Assembly: GCA_045596605.1 (NCBI GenBank)
Contig: JAZOCR010000122.1
Coordinates: forward strand, 1 to 14,191
Reading direction: 5' to 3'
DNA length: 14,191 nucleotides
Source of the DNA: SIG622 sp045596605
GTDB taxonomy: Bacteria; Bacillota; Clostridia; Oscillospirales; CAG-382
Below the pieces are notes generated by a model, which was not told where the DNA came from, ran no database searches, and saw only the letters and a list, made by a program, of their open reading frames with translations. Both the position numbers and the translations under genes were made by a program. Position 1 is the first letter of the stretch, and every line of letters begins with the position of its first letter. Shown piece after piece: positions 7,149 through 12,614 of this stretch.

Positions 7149-8195
7149 TCATAAAGTTTTTGAAAAATACATAGACAGCTCTTTTCTGTATTCTTCAAGG
7201 GCTACTTTTTTTATTTCATATGTTCCTATTTCCGGAACGTATACTGCGCCAATGCTCTCCCCTGAAAGCTTTTTGTCGTGGGCTATTGCCGAGAGCACCT
7301 TTTCTTTATCCCCAAAGGGCTTTGTGGGAAGTCCCAGCTTCAAAAGCACCTTTTCAATTCTCTCTCTCGCCTCGCCCTCGCACATGGGAAGCATTCCTAT
7401 CCCTACACATTCACCGTGGAAATATCCCGAGAAGTCCTCGCAGGCTTCAAGGGCGTGGGCTACTGTATGACCGAAATTCAGAACCTTGCGGAGTCCTTGC
7501 TCCTTTTCGTCCTTTTCTACTACATCTTTTTTTATTTTCAGTGAGCCTACAATTATTTCGTCTATTTTTTCCGTGAAAATTTCTTCCTTTGTGCTGTTTT
7601 CAAAAAGTGAGAAAAGCTCTTTGTCAAGGCACGCCGCCATTTTAACTGCTTCCGAGAGACCGTCTGCTATTCTTCTTTCGGGAAGCGTTGCAAGTACAGA
7701 GGGGTCAATTACAACCCTTTTGGGCTGATGAAAAGCACCTACGATATTTTTATATCCTGCGAAGTCTATCGCAGTTTTGCCGCCGATTGAGGAGTCTATC
7801 TGTGAAAGCACCGTCGTTGGAATATTATAAAAATCAACACCCCTCATATAGCTTGCAGCACAGAAGCCTGCAAGGTCTCCGCAGACACCGCCGCCAACTG
7901 CAACGACGCAGTCTGTTCTTGTAAATTCAGCCTCGCACATCACCTCAAGGATCCTGCGGTAGCTTTCAAAGGATTTACTTTTTTCGCCCTGCTCAAGCGT
8001 TACAATATAAGGCTTTTTACAGGCTTTCGCAACTGTTTCCGGATACTGCACGGGCACGCCGTTATCTGTGACGATAAGTACTTTTCTGCCAAGGCTCAGA
8101 TACTCGGATATCCTTCCGAGTGCTCCTCTTTCGACTATTATATCGTAGCTGTTCTCGCCCAGGCTCATACTAAGTACCGTTTTATTTTCTTTCAT
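7149..8195 (-). CDS. aroB: 3-dehydroquinate synthase
   Basis: Cyclises DAHP to 3-dehydroquinate; NAD- and metal-dependent. At 348 residues it has the usual length. The NAD-binding loop GGGVCGDLAGF (101-111), PTTVLSQIDSSIGGK (126-140) and KNIVGAFHQP (149-158) are clear. The three metal ligands are expected at E182 (LSEAVKMA), H243 (NFGHTVAHALE) and H260 (HGECVGIGM). Only two bases separate its ATG from the pheA stop, and its ribosome site (GGGGGA) lies within the last codons of pheA, so translation of the two is probably coupled. Confidence 0.96.
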   Translation of the reverse strand: MKENKTVLSMSLGENSYDIIVERGALGRISEYLSLGRKVLIVTDNGVPVQYPETVAKACKKPYIVTLEQGEKSKSFESYRRILEVMCEAEFTRTDCVVAVGGGVCGDLAGFCAASYMRGVDFYNIPTTVLSQIDSSIGGKTAIDFAGYKNIVGAFHQPKRVVIDPSVLATLPERRIADGLSEAVKMAACLDKELFSLFENSTKEEIFTEKIDEIIVGSLKIKKDVVEKDEKEQGLRKVLNFGHTVAHALEACEDFSGYFHGECVGIGMLPMCEGEARERIEKVLLKLGLPTKPFGDKEKVLSAIAHDKKLSGESIGAVYVPEIGTYEIKKVALEEYRKELSMYFSKTL

Positions 8196-8197
8196 TT

Positions 8198-9292
8198 TCA
8201 GTCCCCCAGCTTACGTTCTTTTTCAAAGCTTCCGACCACCTTTACGCTGCTGCATACCTCACGGAGCTTTTCTGCCATTTCCTTGCCACCTTCACTGTTT
8301 ATATTGCCGTCACCCTCTGCAAAGAAGTAATAGTCCCAGACTATTTCCTTGGTAGGTCTACTTTTGAGTGCTGCAAGGTTAAAGCCGTACTGACCAATTA
8401 TTGAAAGGGCTTTTCCAAGGCTTCCTGCCTCATTCTTTACTGTAAAGTACATAATAAACTTTTTGTCATTTTCCTTTGGCGTTTCCTTTGCACGGGAAAG
8501 TACAACAAAGCGTGTGACGTTATTACCTGCGGTATTTATGTGACCTGCAAGTGTTGAAAGTCCGTAGAGTGATGCCGCTTCCTCGCTTGCTATTGCCGCA
8601 ATATCACGTCTTTCGCTGTCGGAGACGTATTTTGCCGCAAGGGCGGTGTTTGACATTTCTGTAACAGTAAAGCCGTGCTCATTTATATACTTTTCACACT
8701 GTCCCAGTGCCTGCGGGTGACTTACGACCTCTTTGATATCCTCAATTTTCGTTCCGGGCTTTGCAAGAAGATTCTGCACTACGTCCATTTCGTAGACGCC
8801 TCTGACGTAAAGTGAGCCGAAGAACATAAGGTCAAGCACTGGTGCGACGTCGCCCTCGAAGCTGTTTTCAATGGGAAGAACTGCCAAGTCACATTCACCG
8901 TTTTCTACTGCCTCGTAGGCATCTCTGAAGCTTGGGTATGGCACAGTGCTGCAGCTTTCAAATATTTTACTTGCCGCACGGGATGCAAATGCACCCTTCA
9001 CTCCGCAAAATGCAACCTTCATACCGCCAAGGAGCTGTCTTTGGTACTCCTTTGAAAGCTTCATATTGTATTTGAGAAATTCCACATAAAAGGAGCGGAG
9101 ATTTTCATCCTTTACAAGCTCTGAATTTTTCTCAACGTTGCTTGCCTCTCTCGCTTTATCAAAAATCGGCATTCCGTTTTCCTTTTTATAATTTGCGACG
9201 TCACGTGCCGCCTCCATACGCTCACAGAAAAGCTTTGCCATTTCGGCGTCTATTCTGTTAATTCTTTCTCTTGCGTTTTCAAGAAGATTCAT
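8198..9292 (-). CDS. pheA: Bifunctional chorismate mutase – prephenate dehydratase (P-protein)
   Basis: Isomerises chorismate to prephenate and dehydrates/decarboxylates it to phenylpyruvate. Domains in order: an AroQ-class helical chorismate mutase (about 1-85, RINRIDAEMAKLF), a prephenate dehydratase (about 91-270, with SHPQALGQC and the TRF motif at 260-262) and a C-terminal ACT regulatory domain (about 279-360, GSLGKAL and KSRP at 320-323 matching the phenylalanine-binding signatures). Feedback inhibition by Phe is therefore likely. The ATG at 9292 is preferred over an in-frame TTG at 9310 because AAAGGAA lies 8 bases before the ATG and would itself be codons if TTG were used; this gives 364 residues. 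It is the first structural gene after the attenuator and supplies prephenate to TyrA as well. Confidence 0.95.
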   Translation of the reverse strand: MNLLENARERINRIDAEMAKLFCERMEAARDVANYKKENGMPIFDKAREASNVEKNSELVKDENLRSFYVEFLKYNMKLSKEYQRQLLGGMKVAFCGVKGAFASRAASKIFESCSTVPYPSFRDAYEAVENGECDLAVLPIENSFEGDVAPVLDLMFFGSLYVRGVYEMDVVQNLLAKPGTKIEDIKEVVSHPQALGQCEKYINEHGFTVTEMSNTALAAKYVSDSERRDIAAIASEEAASLYGLSTLAGHINTAGNNVTRFVVLSRAKETPKENDKKFIMYFTVKNEAGSLGKALSIIGQYGFNLAALKSRPTKEIVWDYYFFAEGDGNINSEGGKEMAEKLREVCSSVKVVGSFEKERKLGD

Positions 9293-9314
9293 AATTTCCG
9301 TTCCTTTCAAAAAT

Positions 9315-9348
9315 AAAAAAGCGATTCTGCACTCTTTTGCAGAACCGC
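9315..9348 (-). terminator. Attenuator terminator (T2) immediately before pheA
   Basis: The RNA-sense strand has GCGGTTCTGC (9339-9348), an 8-base loop, GCAGAATCGC (9321-9330), then TTTTTT (9315-9320). The stem is 10 bp with one G-U pair. It lies between the leader ORF stop and the pheA ribosome site, 23 bases before the pheA ATG, the classical position of an attenuator. Confidence 0.92.
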
Positions 9349-9438
9349 CAATATTGCTTCAAATCTTATTCACACAGCTTTACGCTGCCATGAAAATTGC
9401 GCCATTTTTCTGAAGCCTACAGGTTTTAGCGGTACTGC
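9339..9438 (-). promoter_or_regulatory. Predicted antiterminator pairing (leader segments 2 and 3)
   Basis: GCAGTACCGC at 9429-9438, 17 bases after the last codon of the main aromatic run, is complementary to GCGGTTCTGC at 9339-9348, the 5' arm of T2. Nine of ten pairs form, with one U-U mismatch; extension with UAA against UUG adds three more (one a G-U). This helix and the T2 stem are mutually exclusive. A weaker 1:2 helix is possible between the Ala-Tyr-Tyr codons (9472-9481, GCG and TACT) and CGC and AGTA at 9429-9436, seven pairs around an internal loop. A ribosome stalled on the Tyr codons would mask segment 1 and leave segment 2 free. Pairings were worked out by eye; energies were not computed. 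Confidence 0.75.
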
Positions 9439-9622
9439 GTTTTTTAAATAGTCTAAAGTCATAATAGGGGTAGTAATACGCAAAGCTGAAAAATCGGAAA
9501 AATGCAAAAAAAGACACTCCACAGGGAGTGTCAATTACATCATAAACAGAGTCAGAGCATACTTCAGGGCGCAGTGATACCATGGAATTACAGTTTACGG
9601 TACACATAACACGCTCTGTCAT
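9380..9622 (-). CDS. Phe/Tyr-rich leader peptide of the aromatic amino acid operon
   Basis: An 80-codon ORF starting ATG with AGGAGG 8 bases upstream and about 33 bases after the predicted transcription start. Residues 38-56 read FFAFFRFFSFAYYYPYYDF, and F59 follows: 9 Phe and 5 Tyr within 22 codons. This recalls the enterobacterial pheA leader peptide. The ORF ends at 9380-9382, between the predicted antiterminator segment and terminator T2. Translation would act as a sensor: scarcity of charged tRNA-Phe or tRNA-Tyr stalls ribosomes in the run and favours antitermination. The N-terminal 37 residues (MTERVMCTVN...) contain four Cys and no recognised domain; leader peptides are usually far shorter, so this extension is odd. 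It could also encode a functional small protein, but the aromatic run and RNA structure argue for a regulatory role. Confidence 0.88.
   Translation of the reverse strand: MTERVMCTVNCNSMVSLRPEVCSDSVYDVIDTPCGVSFFAFFRFFSFAYYYPYYDFRLFKKRSTAKTCRLQKNGAIFMAA
9506..9532 (-). terminator. Intrinsic terminator (T1) inside the leader ORF
   Basis: The RNA-sense strand has GACACTCC, loop CTGT, GGAGTGTC (perfect 8-bp stem, 9513-9532), then seven T (9506-9512). The U-tract encodes the first two Phe codons of the aromatic run. There is no T-tract on the opposite strand, so it is directional toward pheA. A ribosome translating the leader would block the hairpin; an untranslated leader should terminate here. 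It might alternatively stop read-through from the mgl operon. Confidence 0.82.
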
Positions 9623-9661
9623 TGCTACTTCCTCCTAATAAAAATACAAATATTTTTAATT

Positions 9662-9690
9662 ATTATACAACATCTTTGCATTTCTTTCAA
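9662..9690 (-). promoter_or_regulatory. Promoter of the pheA–aro operon
   Basis: TTGAAA (9685-9690) and TATAAT (9662-9667) are separated by exactly 17 bases, a near-consensus housekeeping sigma promoter. The predicted start is an A near 9655, giving an attenuated transcript of about 340 bases to T2. No T-box or riboswitch-like conserved core was recognised downstream; control appears to rest on the leader ORF. Confidence 0.85.
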
Positions 9691-9695
9691 TAGGC

Positions 9696-9708
9696 AATTG
9701 TTACAATT
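9696..9708. promoter_or_regulatory. Small palindrome upstream of the aro promoter
   Basis: AATTGT, one central base, ACAATT forms a perfect 6+6 inverted repeat whose edge is 5 bases upstream of the -35 box. The size and position would suit a protein-binding operator or activator site, but the sequence is AT-rich and could be chance. No regulator is encoded in the window. Confidence 0.25.
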
Positions 9709-9746
9709 TTGCGCCTCTTTTATATATTTTTTTGTAATTTATAGAT

Positions 9747-9766
9747 AGTTTCAAGACACTGAAACT
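9747..9766 (-). other. Hairpin at the end of the mgl operon
   Basis: AGTTTCA and TGAAACT form a perfect 7-bp stem with a 6-base loop spanning the stop codon of the small membrane ORF. No U-tract follows on the minus strand, so it is at best a weak terminator or an mRNA 3'-end stabiliser. I see no better terminator before the aro promoter, so some mgl transcripts may read into the aro leader. Confidence 0.4.
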
Positions 9767-9888
9767 GCTATTAGCGCACAAAGTAGAGCAATTCCACAGG
9801 TGATTATAAGGTCGAGAGCTTTGACGGATATTTTTACTTTTGAATAAATATTATCTTTATTCGGTGTGTTTTGCGTTTGGTTCTTCAT
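9751..9888 (-). CDS. Small single-pass membrane protein after mglC, unknown function
   Basis: A 45-codon ORF begins 12 bases after the mglC stop, with GGTGG 5 bases before its ATG. The polar N-terminus (MKNQTQNTPNKDNIYSKVK) is followed by a hydrophobic stretch of about 20 residues (ALDLIITCGIALLCALIAV), compatible with one membrane span and a lysine-rich cytoplasmic side. Position and orientation make it a fourth cistron of the galactoside importer operon, where it might assist permease assembly or activity. I do not recognise it as a named family. The ribosome site is weaker than those of neighbouring genes, and short AT-rich ORFs can arise by chance; coding status rests on spacing, start signal and membrane-protein composition. 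Confidence 0.62.
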   Translation of the reverse strand: MKNQTQNTPNKDNIYSKVKISVKALDLIITCGIALLCALIAVSVS

Positions 9889-9900
9889 TTTGTCCACCAA

Positions 9901-10980
9901 TTATTTTCTTACAAGATATTTTCTCATATCAATTGCGCAGGCGATAAGAATTATAAGACCTTTTATGATATACAGCATATTTGCAGATACAGAGAGGAAG
10001 TTAAGTCCTACGAAGATAATCTGCAAAAGGAAAACGCCTATAACTATGCCGCTGATTTTACCCGTACCGCCGACAAAGGACACTCCGCCGATAACGCAGG
10101 CGGCAATAGCGTCGCTCTCGTAGTTAAGCCCGGTATTTGCAGAGCAGGATGCAATTCTTGCGCCCTCGATAAAGCCGGTAATACCGTACATTACACCTGC
10201 AAGCACGAACACCAGCACGATGGTGCGAAACACGTTAACGCCGGAGACGTTTGCCGCTTCTTCGTTTGAGCCTACTGCAAACATATTTTTCCCAAAAGTA
10301 GTTTTATTCCATATTACCCACATGATTATAGTAATTATAAGAGAATACAGAACATATCTTGGCACTGCCACGCCGCCTACTTTAAAAAGCGTTCCCTTTA
10401 CAAAATTTGTATATGACGGGTCAAGACCTGAAAGAGTCTGACCGTTATTGTTACCTATCATAAGGTACATAAGCACTGCACCGAATATAATAAGCTGTGT
10501 TGAAAGGGTTACGATAAAGGGGTGGAGCTTGAATTTCGCAACGAAAAAGCCGTTTACAAGTCCTATGATTGCTCCCACCGCCATTACAGCAAGAAGTGCC
10601 ACCCAGAGAGGAAGCGTCGGAAGTGAGGGAAAAAGCTTATTGGGATAGGTGACTGTCTGGAGAAGCGATGCGGCAATACAGGCTGTAAGTCCCACGGCAC
10701 GTCCTGCGGATATATCCGTTCCGGTAAGCACTATCGCACCGCCGATACCAAGGGCGATAGGAAGCCGTGCAGCCGTCAATGAAATTATATTTACTATCGA
10801 AGATACCGACAAAAACGCCGGAACTCTTATTGCTATAAAAATTATCGCAAGTACAATTACTATATACATTGCGTTATTGAAAATGACGTCGGTAACAGTT
10901 CGTCTTTTGTCAGGACCCGACATTTTTGAAAACTCGGAAAAGAAATTGCCAAGACTTTTATTTCCGCTTTTTTCTGACAC
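9901..10980 (-). CDS. mglC: Galactose/methyl-galactoside ABC transporter permease
   Basis: Membrane subunit of a CUT2-class (ribose/galactose-type) sugar importer. The 359-residue protein has a charged cytoplasmic N-terminus of about 30 residues, then 8-10 hydrophobic segments. Family motifs include LTGTDISAGRAVGLT (the GxxDLSxG-type segment), FKLHPFIVTLST, and the cytoplasmic loop TTFGKNMFAVGSNEEAANVSGVNV that contacts the ATPase. The start codon is GTG, with AAGGAG 7 bases upstream; no nearby ATG fits as well. It follows mglA after 53 bases. Assignment to galactoside rather than ribose transport leans on the receptor gene upstream. Confidence 0.9.
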   Translation of the reverse strand: MSEKSGNKSLGNFFSEFSKMSGPDKRRTVTDVIFNNAMYIVIVLAIIFIAIRVPAFLSVSSIVNIISLTAARLPIALGIGGAIVLTGTDISAGRAVGLTACIAASLLQTVTYPNKLFPSLPTLPLWVALLAVMAVGAIIGLVNGFFVAKFKLHPFIVTLSTQLIIFGAVLMYLMIGNNNGQTLSGLDPSYTNFVKGTLFKVGGVAVPRYVLYSLIITIIMWVIWNKTTFGKNMFAVGSNEEAANVSGVNVFRTIVLVFVLAGVMYGITGFIEGARIASCSANTGLNYESDAIAACVIGGVSFVGGTGKISGIVIGVFLLQIIFVGLNFLSVSANMLYIIKGLIILIACAIDMRKYLVRK

Positions 10981-11033
10981 AATATCACTCCTTAAAATGA
11001 ATAATACTTAAAGATTCAAGTCAATATTTTCGC

Positions 11034-12545
11034 TTACGCAAACCTTGAGGCAAGGTGCATTATTTCCTCCTGGGTTGCACTTTTTGCATCCAGCTCTCCT
11101 GAAAGGCGACCTCCAGACATTACAAGTATTCTGTCGCACACACCGAGAAGCTCCGGCATTTCCGAGGACACCATTATTACTGTTTTCCCCTCTCTTGCAA
11201 GCCCGAGTATAAGCTGATATATTTCATACTTTGCTCCTACGTCAATTCCACGTGTCGGCTCGTCAAGAAGCAGCACGGTAGGCTCTGTGAGAAGCCATCT
11301 GCCGAGGATTACCTTTTGCTGATTACCGCCGGAAAGGCTTCGTATTTTGGTTTCCTGCGACGGAGTTTTTACTCTCATGGAGTTTATACATTCCTCGGTG
11401 CTTTTCTTCATTTTCCTTTTACTGAGAAATGGGCCTGTTTTATATTTTTTAAGGCTTGAAACGGTTGTATTGTCTCGGATATCCAGGATTCCGAATATTC
11501 CGCTTGCCCTGCGTTCCTCTGTGAGAAGTGCAAAGCCGTTTTTCATAGAATCCCGAGGACTTGCGTTTTTTATTCTTTTTCCGTCAAGATATATTTCTCC
11601 GCTTTTTCGGGTTGACAGTCCGAAAAGAGCTTCGAGAAGCTCGGTTCTTCCGGAGCCGTCAAGTCCGGCAATTCCAAGAATCTCTCCTTTTTTTGCCTCG
11701 AAGGAAACATCATATAGCTTTGCGTACATTGCGGAAAGTCCCGAAACCCTCAGAAGCACGTCGCCGGGCTTGCTTGTCTTTTCCGGGTATCTGTTTGTCA
11801 GCTCCCTGCCTACCATAAGGCGTATTATTTCCTCCATAGTAAGCTCGCTTGCCGGGCGTGTGGTAATATTTTTGCCGTCACGCATAACAGTTATATCATC
11901 GGATATACGAAGAATTTCTTCCATTTTGTGTGAAATATATATTATCCCACAGCCACGCTCCTTCAGCATATTTATTATCCCGAAAAGGTGCTCTGCCTCT
12001 TTTTCGTTAAGTGACGAGGTAGGCTCGTCGAAAACTATAATTTTAGAGTTATAGGACACGGCTTTTGCTATTTCCACCATTTGTCTTTTTGAAACCGACA
12101 GCTTCGACATTATTGTTTTTGGATTTTCTGAAAGTCCGAGCTCACGGAAAATTCTCATCGTTTCATTATACATTTTCTTTTCACTTGTAAGCGGAACAAA
12201 CTTTGAAATGTATGGAAAACGTCCAAGCCACATATTATCCATTACGCTTCGTTTAAGTGCCTGATTGAGCTCCTGATGCACCATTGCCACGCCGTTTTCA
12301 AGGGCTTCCTTTGAGTTTTTAAAGGAAACCTTTTTACCCTCAAGAAAGATTTCTCCCCTGTCGGGGCTATACACGCCGAAAAGGCACTTCATAAGAGTGG
12401 ATTTTCCTGCTCCGTTTTCTCCCATAAGAGCGTGCACTGTTCCTTGGCGCACAGTAAGCGAAACGTTATCAAGAGCACGCACACCGGGAAAGCTTTTGCA
12501 CATTTCACGCATTTCCAGAAGTATATCCGATTTTTTGTTATTCAT
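11034..12545 (-). CDS. mglA: Galactose/methyl-galactoside ABC transporter ATP-binding protein (tandem ATPase)
   Basis: Energises the MglBAC importer; a 503-residue protein with two ABC domains in one chain, as normal for CUT2 sugar transporters. Domain 1: Walker A GENGAGKST (42-50), signature LSVSKRQ (149-155) and Walker B FDEPTSS (D173, E174). Domain 2: a degenerate Walker A GLDGSGRT (294-301), with Arg300 in place of Lys, then signature LSGGN (404-408) and Walker B LLDEPTRG (D428, E429). Degeneration of the second P-loop is common in this family, so it is not a defect. The ATG at 12545 with AAAGG 7 bases upstream is preferred over an in-frame TTG at 12566. An intercistronic hairpin separates it from mglB. 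Confidence 0.92.
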   Translation of the reverse strand: MNNKKSDILLEMREMCKSFPGVRALDNVSLTVRQGTVHALMGENGAGKSTLMKCLFGVYSPDRGEIFLEGKKVSFKNSKEALENGVAMVHQELNQALKRSVMDNMWLGRFPYISKFVPLTSEKKMYNETMRIFRELGLSENPKTIMSKLSVSKRQMVEIAKAVSYNSKIIVFDEPTSSLNEKEAEHLFGIINMLKERGCGIIYISHKMEEILRISDDITVMRDGKNITTRPASELTMEEIIRLMVGRELTNRYPEKTSKPGDVLLRVSGLSAMYAKLYDVSFEAKKGEILGIAGLDGSGRTELLEALFGLSTRKSGEIYLDGKRIKNASPRDSMKNGFALLTEERRASGIFGILDIRDNTTVSSLKKYKTGPFLSKRKMKKSTEECINSMRVKTPSQETKIRSLSGGNQQKVILGRWLLTEPTVLLLDEPTRGIDVGAKYEIYQLILGLAREGKTVIMVSSEMPELLGVCDRILVMSGGRLSGELDAKSATQEEIMHLASRFA

Positions 12546-12581
12546 ACCTTTACCTTTTTTACCCAAGTTTTCTTTAAGTAT

Positions 12582-12602
12582 CTTCGGGGACTTTCCCCGA
12601 AG
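12582..12602 (-). other. Intercistronic mRNA hairpin between mglB and mglA
   Basis: CTTCGGGGA and TCCCCGAAG make a perfect 9-bp GC-rich stem with a 3-base loop, 12 bases after the mglB stop. On the minus strand it is followed by ATACTTAAAG, without a U-tract. Such stems after binding-protein genes commonly protect the upstream mRNA or cause partial termination, yielding excess receptor over the membrane complex; that role is inferred. Confidence 0.6.
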
Positions 12603-12614
12603 TTTTCTGTCTTA

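Noticed and set aside
9293..9310. Six-codon N-terminal extension of PheA from a TTG
   Set aside because: The extension consists of the ribosome-binding site of the downstream ATG at 9292 and abuts the T2 U-tract, so it is regulatory rather than coding.
9311..9660. T-box or other tRNA/metabolite-binding riboswitch ahead of pheA
   Set aside because: I found no T-box-like conserved bulge or specifier-loop arrangement, and most of the region is occupied by a translated leader ORF with stall codons, which explains the terminator.
9866..10269. Plus-strand ORFs overlapping mglC
   Set aside because: Antisense to a clear permease gene with all family motifs; composition is incidental and no start signal was found.
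11347..12054. 235-codon plus-strand ORF opposite mglA
   Set aside because: It is the complement of the ATPase motifs of mglA. It is Ser/Ile/Phe-rich with no domain and no ribosome site.
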